A stretch of 64,000 nucleotides of DNA, from contig NZ_JAUALB010000001.1 of assembly GCF_030345795.1 (NCBI RefSeq), forward strand, positions 5,572,001-5,636,000, in the 5' to 3' direction. The stretch is from Micromonospora sp. WMMA1363 (lineage in GTDB: Bacteria; Actinomycetota; Actinomycetes; Mycobacteriales; Micromonosporaceae). A program made the translations under genes and the position numbers. This document shows positions 36,259 to 45,227 of the stretch, in pieces. The notes below the pieces were generated by a model. That model saw only the letters and a list, made by a program, of their open reading frames with translations, was not told the origin of the DNA and did not search any database. Position 1 is the first letter of the stretch; each line of letters starts with the position of its first letter.

Positions 36259-36822
36259 GTGACCCGGATCGTGGCCGGCGCCCTGGGCGGGCGACGGATC
36301 GCCGCGCCGCCCGGCGCCGGCACCCGGCCCACCTCCGACCGGGTCCGCGAGGCGCTGTTCAGCGCGGTGCAGACGGAGGTGGACCTCGACGGCGTACGCT
36401 TCGCCGACCTGTACGCCGGCTCCGGAGCGGTGGGGCTGGAGGCGCTGTCCCGGGGGGCCGCGCACGTGCTGCTGGTCGAGTCCGACCCGCGCGCGGCGCG
36501 GGTGATCCGAGAGAACGTGGCCGCCCTGCGAGCCGGGCCGGGCGTCCGGCTGGTGACCGGCAAGGTCACCACCGTGCTCGCCGCCGGGCCGGACGGCGAC
36601 CCGTATGACGTGATCTTCGCCGACCCCCCGTACGCGGTGTCCGACGCGGAGGTGTCCGCGATGCTCGGCGTGTTGGTGGACCACGGATGGCTCGCCCCGG
36701 ACGCGCTGGTTGTGGTGGAGCGTTCCAGTCGTACCGGCGCGGTCGAGTGGGTGCGGGGCGTCACCGGTGAGCGTAGTCGCCGCTACGGCGAAACCACCCT
36801 TTGGTACGGTCGCCGATCATGA
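36259..36822 (+). CDS. rsmD: 16S rRNA (guanine966-N2)-methyltransferase
   Basis: The 187-residue RsmD methylates G966 of 16S rRNA. It has RIVAGALGGRRIAAP at the N-terminus, the SAM motif DLYAGSGAVGLEALSRGA and the catalytic DPPY in FADPPYAV. GTG 36259 has AGGAG upstream. The stop overlaps the coaD start as ATGA, the usual rsmD-coaD arrangement. Confidence 0.95.
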   Translation: MTRIVAGALGGRRIAAPPGAGTRPTSDRVREALFSAVQTEVDLDGVRFADLYAGSGAVGLEALSRGAAHVLLVESDPRAARVIRENVAALRAGPGVRLVTGKVTTVLAAGPDGDPYDVIFADPPYAVSDAEVSAMLGVLVDHGWLAPDALVVVERSSRTGAVEWVRGVTGERSRRYGETTLWYGRRS

Positions 36823-37316
36823 GACGTGCGGTGTGTCCCGGATCGTTCGACCCGGTGACCAACGGTCACCTCGACATCATCGGCCGAGCCAGCCGGCTCT
36901 TCGACGAGGTGATCGTCGGCGTGCTGATCAACCAGTCGAAGACCGGCCTGTTCACCGTCGTGGAGCGGATCGACATGCTCCGCGACGTGACCAAGTCGTA
37001 CGACAACGTGCGGGTGGCGTCGTTCCGCGGCCTGTTGGTGGACTTCTGCCGGGCGCAGCGGGCGAGCGTGCTGATCAAGGGTCTGCGGGCGGTCAGCGAC
37101 TTCGACTACGAGTTGCAGATGGCCCAGATGAATATCGGCCTGGCCGGCGTCGAGACCCTCTTCATGCCGACCAACCCGCTCTACTCCTTCCTCTCCTCCA
37201 GCCTCGTCAAGGACGTGGCGAAGTGGGGCGGCGACATCTCCCCCCACGTCCCCGACGTCGTCCGCGAGGCCCTCTCAACCCGTCTGACTCCCCCACCCCC
37301 CACCCCTGACACGTGA
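36819..37316 (+). CDS. coaD: phosphopantetheine adenylyltransferase
   Basis: The 165-residue nucleotidyltransferase makes dephospho-CoA from 4'-phosphopantetheine and ATP. The T/HXGH motif is in GSFDPVTNGHLDIIGRA, with further family motifs KGLRAVSDFDYELQMAQMN (outline) and SSSLVKDVAKWGGD. ATG 36819 overlaps the rsmD stop; a longer frame from 36801 is unnecessary. A short proline-rich tail ends the protein. Confidence 0.96.
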   Translation: MRRAVCPGSFDPVTNGHLDIIGRASRLFDEVIVGVLINQSKTGLFTVVERIDMLRDVTKSYDNVRVASFRGLLVDFCRAQRASVLIKGLRAVSDFDYELQMAQMNIGLAGVETLFMPTNPLYSFLSSSLVKDVAKWGGDISPHVPDVVREALSTRLTPPPPTPDT

Positions 37317-37617
37317 GCCGCCGGGCTCACCCCTTCGGGTGCCGTCGCAGGCTGCCGGTTCGCCGCGTCATGGCCCCCACCCGCACCACCCGCCGCCTTC
37401 CTTTCTCGTGACCTCGCAGTTCTGGGCTCCGTTCTGCGTCGGTCAAGCTGCTTCGTGCCGTAGGAAGGTGCATGATCGGCGTTGAGGTGGGTGCGGGGGC
37501 GACGCGCCGGGTGGGGTTGATGGTGTGCGGGTGGGCGGCGCACCGCATCATGTGGGGAGCGCCGAATCCGGGCCCAGCCCGCATCATTGAGGTCGGCCGA
37601 CGAACGACAGGAGTGAG
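37317..37617. other. 301-nt intergenic region between coaD and the Rv2927c-like gene
   Basis: A 7-bp hairpin GTGAGCC/GGCTCAC (37313-37330) overlaps the coaD stop and could weakly terminate. Otherwise I see no gene or clear signal; presumably it holds the promoter of the following gene. Confidence 0.35.
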
Positions 37618-38121
37618 GTGCCGGTGGACCCGCTCGATCGCATCGACGAACTGATCGCCTTGGTGGAGCAGGCCCGCTCCGTCCCGATGTCGCGTAACAA
37701 CTGCATGGTCGATCGGGGTGAGATGATCGCCGCCCTCGACGAACTGCGCGCCGAGCTCCCGGCCGACCTGCGCCGGGCCGTCGCGCTGCTGGAAGAGCGG
37801 GACAAGATCATGGACGCCGGTAGACGCGAGGCGGACCGGATCATCAGTGAGGGCGAGGCAGAACACGCCCGGCTGGTGTCGGTGAACGAAATCACCGTCT
37901 CCGCCGAGCACGAGGGCGCGCGGATCGTTGCCGAGGCCCGGGCCGAGGCACAGCGGCTGCGCGACGAGGTCGACGACTACGTCGACACCGCACTCGCCAA
38001 CTTCGAGCAGTTCCTCACCCGGGCCCTCGCCTCGATCGAGCGCGGCCGCGACAAGATGCACGCGCTGCGTGAGATCGGCACGTTCGCCGGAGACGAGCCC
38101 GAGCGCCCGCTGCCCTTCTAG
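37618..38121 (+). CDS. DivIVA-like coiled-coil protein (Rv2927c-like)
   Basis: This protein of about 167 residues begins DPLDRIDELIALVEQARSVP, then MSRNNCMVDRGEMIAALDELR, followed by a long alanine/glutamate/arginine coiled coil (about residues 45-150) ending in LREIGTF. It resembles M. tuberculosis Rv2927c, a conserved actinobacterial protein with DivIVA/Wag31-like character. GTG 37618 lies only 4 nt after AGGAG, and GTG 37624 is an equally plausible start. It lies upstream of DUF177-rpmF as in mycobacteria but with an inserted SUKH-like gene. Confidence 0.82.
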   Translation: MPVDPLDRIDELIALVEQARSVPMSRNNCMVDRGEMIAALDELRAELPADLRRAVALLEERDKIMDAGRREADRIISEGEAEHARLVSVNEITVSAEHEGARIVAEARAEAQRLRDEVDDYVDTALANFEQFLTRALASIERGRDKMHALREIGTFAGDEPERPLPF

Positions 38122-38132
38122 GGTCCTGAGTC

Positions 38133-38163
38133 GCAGCCTAGCCGCCGTATGCGGCTAGGCTGC
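38133..38163 (+). terminator. terminator after the Rv2927c-like gene
   Basis: GCAGCCTAGCCGC (38133-38145), loop CGTAT, GCGGCTAGGCTGC (38151-38163) is a perfect 13-bp stem 11 nt after the stop codon. Confidence 0.8.
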
Positions 38164-38396
38164 GGTGGCTCGCCTCGGAGCGTCCGGAACGGTTGTTCGA
38201 CGTGGTGCGGACGGGTCGTGGCGAAGATCGGGGTGCTCCCGGGTGGTCCGCCCGGCGCCGGGCGAGATCAAGATCTACGTTTCCGGAACCAAGTACGCGA
38301 GCGAGACCGTCGTCGTCGAGAACGCCCGAGCGGCCTACTCTCCGCTACCGCCACGAAGATGACGTGACCGTCGCCGGCCCTACCCGGGGCGACGGG

Positions 38397-38960
38397 CTAC
38401 GACGAGCACGGTTCCCCGTACCGACCGAAAGTCATCAGCGGGTCACCGCGGAGGTAGTCCAGCGACCGTATCCGTCCGGTACCGCCCACCACGTCCAGCA
38501 GCAGTGCCAGCATCCCGCCGTGGTAGCTCTCGCTGTCTTCCCCACGGACGTCGGCCACCACACAGTTCCAGGTGTCCGAAGGATCGGCAGTGATCTCCCA
38601 GCACAGTTCGAATTCACCGTTGACGGTGCCCCACGCGATCAACTCGCCGGGCTGGTCGCCGAACCGGAACCGGAAGCGGTCCTCGACATCGTTTACCTGA
38701 TCGTTGCGGGCCAACAGCTGTTCGACGTAGACACGTGGGTCTCCCTCGAACCACGGTTCGAGCGGGTGGAACACGTTCACCATGCCAAATGCGCCGGGCG
38801 GGAACAGCTCGACGTAACTCCTGAAATCGGCCGGAAAGACGTGGCCGAACGCACTGTCGAACGCCGGCCAGTCCAGGCGGGGAGGCGAATCGCCCGTCCA
38901 GCCGGTCAACACGGCGAGTTGCTTGGCACGGGCTTGGGCCGCACGCTCCGCAGACGCCAT
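38397..38960 (-). CDS. SMI1/KNR4 (SUKH)-like protein
   Basis: ATG 38960 is preceded by AGGA at 8 nt; a longer open frame reaches 39089. The 187-residue product has the SUKH hallmark DWPAFDSAFGHVFPADFRSYVELFPPGAFG (outline), where an acidic/aromatic helix is followed by YxxL-type residues, then FRFGDQPGELIAWGTVNGE and WNCVVADVR. SUKH proteins often act as immunity proteins for polymorphic toxins. No toxin gene is adjacent, and the gene is inserted against the direction of a conserved core run, suggesting a transferred or orphan immunity gene. Assignment by pattern, not by search. Confidence 0.7.
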   Translation of the reverse strand: MASAERAAQARAKQLAVLTGWTGDSPPRLDWPAFDSAFGHVFPADFRSYVELFPPGAFGMVNVFHPLEPWFEGDPRVYVEQLLARNDQVNDVEDRFRFRFGDQPGELIAWGTVNGEFELCWEITADPSDTWNCVVADVRGEDSESYHGGMLALLLDVVGGTGRIRSLDYLRGDPLMTFGRYGEPCSS

Positions 38961-39241
38961 GGCGCACATCCTACGGGCGCTCGTCGTGCCTGCCAGCACC
39001 ATCCGGTGGCCGCCGCGACGGCTGGACCCGGCGGCGACCCGGCGGGTGGCCAGACGGTCGGAACGGGCGTTGGGCCGGCCGCCACGCAACCGTTCCTGAG
39101 GGAGACTCCATGGCCCTGGCGGGAGTCCCGACGGGTGGATGAGGCTGGGAGAATCGGGGTCGAGGCCGGGCCCCGATTCGACGCTGCGGCGATCGCCCAG
39201 GTACCCTCGTTTGTCGGCCTCTCACCGGCCGGAGTCTGACT

Positions 39242-39805
39242 ATGCCCAAACACACGCCTTCGCCACTCGACCCCAGGTCGCCGCTGGTCCTCGACACGAG
39301 GGAGCTGCCGCGCCGACCTGGTGCGTTGCGTGCGGTCAAGCGGGTGGTGCCGGCACCGGCGGACCTCGGCGTGGAGTTGATCGGCGTGCCGGAGGGCGCG
39401 GACCTCGACCTCGACCTGAGGCTGGAGTCGGTGTCCGAGGGCGTACTCGTCTCCGGGACCGTCACCGGTCCCGTCAAGGGCGAGTGCGGCCGCTGCCTGC
39501 GCGAGATCGACGACACCGTGGCCGTGGGGATCCAGGAGCTGTACGCGTACGAGAACAGCACCACGGATTCCACGACCGACGAGGACGAGGTGGGCCGGAT
39601 GCAGGGCGATCTGATCGACCTGGAGCCGGTGCTGCGGGACGCGGTGGTGCTCGCGCTGCCGACGAACCCGCTCTGCCGGGAGGACTGTCCAGGCCTGTGC
39701 CCCGACTGCGGGGTGCCCTGGGACGAACTGCCGGCCGACCACAGCCACCAGCAGGTCGACCCGCGTTGGGCGGCCCTGTCGCAACTGACCCGTAAAGAGG
39801 AGTAA
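39242..39805 (+). CDS. DUF177 (YceD-like) protein
   Basis: This 187-residue protein is the usual upstream partner of rpmF. It has DTRELPRRPGALRAVKR, the first Cys pair CGRCLREIDDTV at about residue 80, and a C-terminal cluster LCREDCPGLCPDCGVPWDE that can bind zinc. In other bacteria and plastids YceD is needed for 23S rRNA/50S formation. It is 5 nt upstream of rpmF and corresponds to M. tuberculosis Rv2926c. Confidence 0.92.
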   Translation: MPKHTPSPLDPRSPLVLDTRELPRRPGALRAVKRVVPAPADLGVELIGVPEGADLDLDLRLESVSEGVLVSGTVTGPVKGECGRCLREIDDTVAVGIQELYAYENSTTDSTTDEDEVGRMQGDLIDLEPVLRDAVVLALPTNPLCREDCPGLCPDCGVPWDELPADHSHQQVDPRWAALSQLTRKEE

Positions 39806-39810
39806 GAACC

Positions 39811-39984
39811 GTGGCCGTCCCCAAGCGCAAGATGTCGCGCAGCAACACCCGGTCCCGCCGGGCGCAGTGGAAGACCGCGGCGGTCGCGACCGTGCCCTGT
39901 CCGCAGTGCAAGTCCGCGAAGTTGCCGCACGCCGCCTGCTCCGTCTGCGGCACCTACAAGGGCCGTCAGGTTCTCGAGGTCTGA
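39811..39984 (+). CDS. rpmF: 50S ribosomal protein L32
   Basis: The 57-residue product begins MAVPKRKMSRSNTRSRRAQW, the canonical L32 start, and contains a zinc ribbon VPCPQCKSAKLPHAACSVCG with four Cys, so it is the zinc-binding form. GTG 39811 follows GAGGAG at 8 nt. It is directly downstream of DUF177 and 114 nt upstream of the chosen plsX start, the common DUF177-rpmF-plsX-rnc order. Confidence 0.97.
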   Translation: MAVPKRKMSRSNTRSRRAQWKTAAVATVPCPQCKSAKLPHAACSVCGTYKGRQVLEV

Positions 39985-40098
39985 CCGGGACGCCGAGTGA
40001 CGCCCCCGACCTCAGGTCGGGCGGCGCGCGTGCCCTGGCGATCGCCCGGTGCCCCGGCTCCCTCCGACGCCCGCCGGCCCGCTCCGGCCGGCGTTCCG

Positions 40099-41094
40099 GT
40101 GGAGCCGGGCACCGTGCGGATCGCCGTTGACCTCCTCGGCGGGGACGCAGCTCCCGCCGTCGTGGTTGACGGCGCTCTGCGGGCCGTGCGTGCCGACCCC
40201 GATCTGCACCTGCTGCTCGTCGGCCCGGCCGAGGCCGCCGGCGAGTTGATCGGCGCCCTCGACCCGGCGCAGCGCGCCCGGGTCGCCGTCCGCCCGGTCG
40301 ACGCCGCGGTCGGCATGGGCGACCACCCCGCCGCGGCCCGCGCGGACAGCACGGTCCGCGCCGCCGTGCACGCCATCCGCGAGGGGACCGCGGACGCGCT
40401 GGTCTCCGCCGGCTCGACCGGCGCCACCGTCACGGCCGCCGCGCTCGGCCTCGGTCGCTGGCCGGACATCCGCCAGCCGGCCCTGGTGGCCACCCTCCCG
40501 GCCGTCGACGGCCCGGTGGTCCTGCTGGACGTCGGCGGTTCGCTGGAGCCCCGTCCGGCCACCCTCGCCCGCCATGCCGCGCTCGGCGCCGCCTACGCCG
40601 CCGTCGCGCACGCCGTCGGGTCCCCCCGCGTCGGACTACTCTCCGTGGGCACCGAGGCGGGCAAGGGCGACCGCGTCCGTGGCCTGGCCGATTCGGCGCT
40701 CGCCGCCGCGCTACTGCCGGGCGCCGGTCGCTACGTCGGCCTCGTCGAGGGGTACGACGTCTCGTTCGGGACGCGCGCCGAAGTGGTGGTCACCGACGGT
40801 TTCACCGGTAACGTGCTGCTCAAGGCGATCGAGGGCGCGTACGCGCTGGCCGGTGGTCCCCCGCCCGGCGGCGGCGCCCCCCGGGCGGCCGCTCTGCTCG
40901 GCGTCGCCGGCACCGTGGTGGTGTGCCACGGTGCCGCCCGGGGCGACGACCTCTCCGCCGGTATAGCGCTGGCTGCCCATCTGTGGCGGCGCCGCGCCGC
41001 CGACCAGGTCCGCGCGCTGCTGGCCGGCGCCGACGCAGGAGACCACGCGCACCGCACCGACCGCACCACCGACACCGAGGTACGCACATCATGA
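40099..41094 (+). CDS. plsX: phosphate acyltransferase PlsX
   Basis: PlsX makes acyl-phosphate from acyl-ACP for phospholipid synthesis. Motifs are [21 protein letters not shown] (outline), [30 protein letters not shown] and [19 protein letters not shown]. The frame is open from GTG 39997, but the first 34 residues are proline/arginine-rich and unlike the family; I take GTG 40099 ([13 protein letters not shown]). The C-terminus is longer than usual with a His/Asp/Thr-rich tail. The stop overlaps rnc (ATGA). Confidence 0.93.
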   Translation: MEPGTVRIAVDLLGGDAAPAVVVDGALRAVRADPDLHLLLVGPAEAAGELIGALDPAQRARVAVRPVDAAVGMGDHPAAARADSTVRAAVHAIREGTADALVSAGSTGATVTAAALGLGRWPDIRQPALVATLPAVDGPVVLLDVGGSLEPRPATLARHAALGAAYAAVAHAVGSPRVGLLSVGTEAGKGDRVRGLADSALAAALLPGAGRYVGLVEGYDVSFGTRAEVVVTDGFTGNVLLKAIEGAYALAGGPPPGGGAPRAAALLGVAGTVVVCHGAARGDDLSAGIALAAHLWRRRAADQVRALLAGADAGDHAHRTDRTTDTEVRTS

Positions 41095-41906
41095 GCAACG
41101 ACAAGCGCCGGCGACCGCCCGTCGACCACCTGGCCGCGGAGTTCGGCGTGACGCTGGACCCGGACCTGCTGGAGCGTGCGCTGACCCACCGCTCGTACGC
41201 GTACGAGAACGGCGGCCTACCCACCAACGAGCGGCTGGAGTTCCTCGGCGACTCGGTGCTCGGCGTGGTGATCACCACGGCGCTCTTCCACAACCACCCG
41301 GACCTGCCGGAGGGCCAACTGGCAAAGCTCCGGGCGAGCGTGGTGAACATGCGCGCCCTCGCCGACGTGGCGCGCGGTCTGGGCCCCGCCGGGCTGGGCC
41401 CGTACCTGCTGCTCGGCAAGGGGGAGGAGACGACCGGGGGCCGGGACAAGGCGAGCATCCTCGCCGACACCCTGGAGGCGCTGCTCGGCGCGATCTACCT
41501 CCAGTACGGGCTGGACACCGCCGCCATCGTCATCCACCGCCTCTTCGACCCGCTGATGGCCGAGTCGGCCCGGCGCGGGGCGGCGCTGGACTGGAAGACC
41601 AGCCTTCAGGAGCTGACCGCCGCGCAGGGGCTGGGCGTCCCGGAGTACCGCATCGAGGGCACCGGGCCGGACCACTTGAAGACGTTCACCGCGTGGGTGG
41701 TGGTCGCCGGCAGCCGTTACGGCGGTGCCGAGGGGCGGAGCAAGAAGGAAGCCGAGCAGCGAGCCGCGGAGTCGGCCTGGCGGACACTGACCGCGCGGGC
41801 GGAGCGCGCGCAGGCCGGTACCGCCGAGAGCGTGTCCGAACCGGACGGGGACGGCGACCGCGGGACGGTGGACGTGGGTCTCGCCGGCGAGTCCGGCCGT
41901 GCCTGA
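41091..41906 (+). CDS. rnc: ribonuclease III
   Basis: The 271-residue RNase III processes rRNA and double-stranded RNA. The catalytic signature is [15 protein letters not shown] at residues about 45-59, with the second acidic pair in [13 protein letters not shown]; the C-terminal double-stranded-RNA-binding domain ends in [16 protein letters not shown] tail of about 30 acidic/glycine residues follows. ATG 41091 overlaps the plsX stop; the gene overlaps mutM by 8 nt. Confidence 0.96.
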   Translation: MSNDKRRRPPVDHLAAEFGVTLDPDLLERALTHRSYAYENGGLPTNERLEFLGDSVLGVVITTALFHNHPDLPEGQLAKLRASVVNMRALADVARGLGPAGLGPYLLLGKGEETTGGRDKASILADTLEALLGAIYLQYGLDTAAIVIHRLFDPLMAESARRGAALDWKTSLQELTAAQGLGVPEYRIEGTGPDHLKTFTAWVVVAGSRYGGAEGRSKKEAEQRAAESAWRTLTARAERAQAGTAESVSEPDGDGDRGTVDVGLAGESGRA

Positions 41907-42756
41907 GCTGCCCGAGGTCGAGACCGTCCGGCAGGGGCTGGCCCAGTGGGTCGTCGGCCGGCGGCTCACCGCCGTCGAGGTGCTTCACCCCCGGGCGGTG
42001 CGTCGGCACGCGGCTGGTGGTCGCCACTTCTCCGACGTGCTCGCCGGCCGGACGATCCTCGGCGCGCGGCGGCGGGGGAAGTACCTCTGGCTCCCACTGG
42101 ACAGCGGCGACGCGGTGATCGGTCACCTGGGCATGTCGGGGCAACTCCTCCTGCAACCGCCCACGGCGCCTGACGAGACCCACCTGCGGGTCCGGTTCCG
42201 GTTCGCCGACACCGGCCCCGAGCTGCGCTTCGTCGACCAGCGGACGTTCGGCGGGCTGTCCGTCAGCGAGGGTGGTGCCGACCTGCCGGCGGAGATCGCC
42301 CACATCGCCCACGACCCGATCGACCCGGAGTTCTCCGAAGCCGCCTTCGTCGCCGCCGTGCGGCGCCGCCACACCGAGGTCAAGCGTGCCCTGCTGGACC
42401 AGACGCTGCTCTCCGGCGTGGGCAACATCTACGCCGACGAGGCGTTGTGGCGGGCGAAGCTGCACGGTGCCCGCGCCACCGACGCGCTGACCGGCCCGGC
42501 GGCACTGCGTCTGCTCGGGCACGTGCGCGACGTGCTCGGCGAGGCGATCAAGGAGGGCGGGACCAGTTTCGACGCGTTGTACGTGAACGTCAACGGCGAG
42601 AGCGGATACTTCGACCGTGCGCTCAACGTCTACGGGCGGGAGGGGCAGCCGTGCCGGCGGTGCGGTGCGCCGATCCGTCGGGAGGCGTTCATGAACCGGT
42701 CGTCGTTCAGCTGTCCGCGCTGCCAGCCCCGCCCCCGGGGGACTGTCCGGGTCTGA
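41899..42756 (+). CDS. mutM: formamidopyrimidine-DNA glycosylase
   Basis: The 285-residue bifunctional glycosylase/AP-lyase removes 8-oxoguanine. The N-terminal catalytic Pro and Glu are in [13 protein letters not shown] after the initiator, the beta-hairpin lysine in [11 protein letters not shown], the helix-two-turn-helix around [19 protein letters not shown], and the zinc finger [19 protein letters not shown]... CPRC at the end. GTG 41899 overlaps the end of rnc, conserved order in actinobacteria. Confidence 0.97.
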   Translation: MPELPEVETVRQGLAQWVVGRRLTAVEVLHPRAVRRHAAGGRHFSDVLAGRTILGARRRGKYLWLPLDSGDAVIGHLGMSGQLLLQPPTAPDETHLRVRFRFADTGPELRFVDQRTFGGLSVSEGGADLPAEIAHIAHDPIDPEFSEAAFVAAVRRRHTEVKRALLDQTLLSGVGNIYADEALWRAKLHGARATDALTGPAALRLLGHVRDVLGEAIKEGGTSFDALYVNVNGESGYFDRALNVYGREGQPCRRCGAPIRREAFMNRSSFSCPRCQPRPRGTVRV

Positions 42757-42980
42757 CCCTGAGTCGGCTCGGGGCCACTGCGGCGTGTCGTGTCCCGCTC
42801 GTCGGGGATGGTTCCGGAAATGCCAGCCGGGCCTGCCGGCTCCGGTCGGCGCGGGCCGAATCCTGGTTCCGGGGCGGACCCGGGCCGTTCCCCGATGTCC
42901 CCGTGCCGTCGCGTCCCTAACGTCAACCCCGACAACAGGGGGTTGACGTGACACAGGGGACCCAACATGGGGGAAGACCG

Positions 42981-45185
42981 ATGACGGTGCGGCTGGCGCG
43001 GTGGAGTGCCGAACATCCGTGGCGCGCGATCGCGCTGTGGGTGGTGTTCGTGGTGGTGTGCTTCGTGGCGGGGAACGCCGCCGGCCTCAAGGAGGCCACG
43101 AGTTCCGATCTGGCGGTCGGTGAGTCGGGCCGGGCGGAAGTGATCGTCGCCGCTGGCGACTTCACCGACCCGGCGGTGGAGAACGTCCTGATCACGCCAC
43201 GCGACGGCACGTTGGACATGACGGCGGCGCGGGCTGCGGCCGACGACGCGGCGGACCGGCTGCGGACGGTGTCGGGCGTCGCGTCGATCGGCGAACCGGT
43301 GCCGGCCCGCGACGGGTCCGCGCTGCTGCTGCCGATCGTCATGTCCGGCGACCCGGAGACGGCGCCGGACCGGGTGCAGCCGCTGCGGGACGCCACAGCC
43401 GGCGTGCAGGACGTCCACCCGCGGCTGCGCGTCGAGCAGGTCGGCTCCCCGTCGATCAACAAGGCGTTGGACGACACCCTCGGTGCCGACTTCAAGCGGG
43501 CCGAGCTGCTGAGCCTGCCGGTGACGCTGGCCATCCTCGTCGTCGCCTTCGGCGCGCTGATCGCCGCCGGCGTACCGGTGTTGTTGGCGCTCTCCTCGGT
43601 GGCGGCCGCGCTGGGGCTGTCCACTCTCGCCTCGCACCTCGTGCCGGCAACCGATGCCACGGCCAGCGTGATCCTGCTGATCGGCATGGCGGTCGGGGTG
43701 GACTACTCGCTCTTCTACGTCCGCCGGGAGCGGGAGGAGCGGGCGAAGGGCCGCACCGGGCTCGACGCGGTGGAGATCGCCGCTGAGACTTCGGGGCACG
43801 CCGTGGTGGTCTCCGGCTTCGCCGTCATCATCTCGATGGCCGGGCTGCTGCTCGCCGGCGACGTGCTCTTCTCCTCCATGGCCGTCGGCTCGATCCTGGT
43901 GGTCGCCGTCGCGATGATCGGGTCGCTGACCGTGCTGCCGGCGCTGCTCGCCAAGCTCGGTCGCTGGGTGGACCGGCCCCGCGTGCCGCTGCTGTGGCGG
44001 CTCACCACACCGCGCACCGGGCACCACGGCGCACCCGCCCGGCCGCGCTTCTGGCCCGCCGTACTGCGGCCGGCGCTGCGGGCACCCGTGGCGACCCTGG
44101 TGGTGTCGGTGGCACTGCTGCTCGCTCTCGCCGCTCCCGCGCTGAGCATGAAGCTGAAGTCCCCCGGCATCGAGGACCTGCCCCGCAGCACGCCGGCGAT
44201 GCAGGCATACGACCGGCTCACCGCCGCCTTCCCGAGCAACGGCACCAGCCACACCGTCGCGGTCCGGGCGCCGGCGGCGGAGGCCGACCGGGTGCGCGCG
44301 GCGCTGACCGACCTGGCCGGCCGGGCGGATGCCGACCCACTGTTCGCGTCCACCGAGGGGGCCGGCCCGAAGATCGAGGTGTCGGCCGACCGGCAGGTGT
44401 CCGTCCTGTCGATCGCCACACCGTACCCCGGCCGGGACGACCGCGCCGTGCAGTCGCTGCGCAAGCTCCGCGAGGACCTGGTGCCGGCCAGCCTGGGCGG
44501 GATCCCGGGCACCGAGTACGCGGTCGGTGGCGCGGTGGCCGACAGCGAGGACTACGGGCGACACATCGAGGAGAAACTGCCGATCGTCATGGGCTTCGTG
44601 CTGGTGCTCACCTTCCTGGTGATGACCTGGACGTTCCGGTCGGTGGTGGTCGCGCTCAGCTCGATCCTGCTCAACCTGCTCTCCGCCGGTGCCGCGTACG
44701 GGCTGCTGGTCCTGGTCTTCCAGGGCGACTGGGCCGAGGGGCTGCTCGGTTTCACCTCGATGGGCGCGATCGTCTCCTGGCTGCCGCTGTTCCTGTTCGT
44801 GGTGCTCTTCGGGCTCTCGATGGACTACCACGTCTTCGTGGTCAGCCGGATCCGCGAGGGTGTCCGTGCCGGCATGCCGAACCGGGAGGCGGTGGCGTAC
44901 GGCATCACCTCGTCGGCTGGCGTGGTGACCAGCGCGGCGATCGTGATGGTCGGAGTCTTCTCGATCTTCGCGACGCTGAGCACTGTCGACATGAAGCAGC
45001 TCGGCGTCGGCCTCGCGGCGGCGATCCTGCTGGACGCCACGATCATCCGGGCGGTGGTGCTGCCGGCGCTGATGACCATGCTCGGCGAGCGGAACTGGTG
45101 GGCGCCCCGTTTCCTGCGGGCACGCTCCGCGCCGGCTCCCACCGCCCCACCCACGCCGACACCGGAGCTGGTCGGCCAGCGCTGA
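42981..45185 (+). CDS. MMPL/RND-family membrane transporter
   Basis: The protein of about 734 residues has the MMPL layout: an N-terminal helix (WRAIALWVVFVVVCFVAG), a periplasmic domain, five helices including VILLIGMAVGVDYSLFYVRRE (outline of the GxxxDY motif), and a second copy with FLFVVLFGLSMDYHVFVVSRI. The paired GMAVGVDYS / FGLSMDYHV Asp-Tyr motifs are the proton-relay sites. ATG 42981 is chosen with GGGGAAG upstream; GTG 42948 is an alternative. Actinomycete MMPL proteins export lipids or drugs; no lipid gene is adjacent, so substrate is unknown. Confidence 0.92.
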   Translation: MTVRLARWSAEHPWRAIALWVVFVVVCFVAGNAAGLKEATSSDLAVGESGRAEVIVAAGDFTDPAVENVLITPRDGTLDMTAARAAADDAADRLRTVSGVASIGEPVPARDGSALLLPIVMSGDPETAPDRVQPLRDATAGVQDVHPRLRVEQVGSPSINKALDDTLGADFKRAELLSLPVTLAILVVAFGALIAAGVPVLLALSSVAAALGLSTLASHLVPATDATASVILLIGMAVGVDYSLFYVRREREERAKGRTGLDAVEIAAETSGHAVVVSGFAVIISMAGLLLAGDVLFSSMAVGSILVVAVAMIGSLTVLPALLAKLGRWVDRPRVPLLWRLTTPRTGHHGAPARPRFWPAVLRPALRAPVATLVVSVALLLALAAPALSMKLKSPGIEDLPRSTPAMQAYDRLTAAFPSNGTSHTVAVRAPAAEADRVRAALTDLAGRADADPLFASTEGAGPKIEVSADRQVSVLSIATPYPGRDDRAVQSLRKLREDLVPASLGGIPGTEYAVGGAVADSEDYGRHIEEKLPIVMGFVLVLTFLVMTWTFRSVVVALSSILLNLLSAGAAYGLLVLVFQGDWAEGLLGFTSMGAIVSWLPLFLFVVLFGLSMDYHVFVVSRIREGVRAGMPNREAVAYGITSSAGVVTSAAIVMVGVFSIFATLSTVDMKQLGVGLAAAILLDATIIRAVVLPALMTMLGERNWWAPRFLRARSAPAPTAPPTPTPELVGQR

Positions 45186-45189
45186 CCAG

Positions 45190-45227
45190 CCACCGCCGGG
45201 GCCACGGACGCCCGGCCCCGGCGGTGG
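45190..45227. terminator. bidirectional terminator between the MMPL and GH114-like genes
   Basis: The perfect 14-bp arms 45190-45203 and 45214-45227 enclose a 10-nt loop, between two converging genes and touching the stop codon of the GH114-like gene. Confidence 0.82.

Noticed and set aside
39997..40098. Longer plsX start at GTG 39997
   Set aside because: The extra 34 residues are Pro/Arg-rich and unlike PlsX, whose conserved start begins near [11 protein letters not shown]. Not excluded, but less likely.
42630..44831. 733-residue minus-strand open frame opposite the MMPL gene
   Set aside because: Composition is His/Arg/Gly/Gln-rich shadow sequence, and the plus-strand MMPL protein shows all expected helices and motifs.
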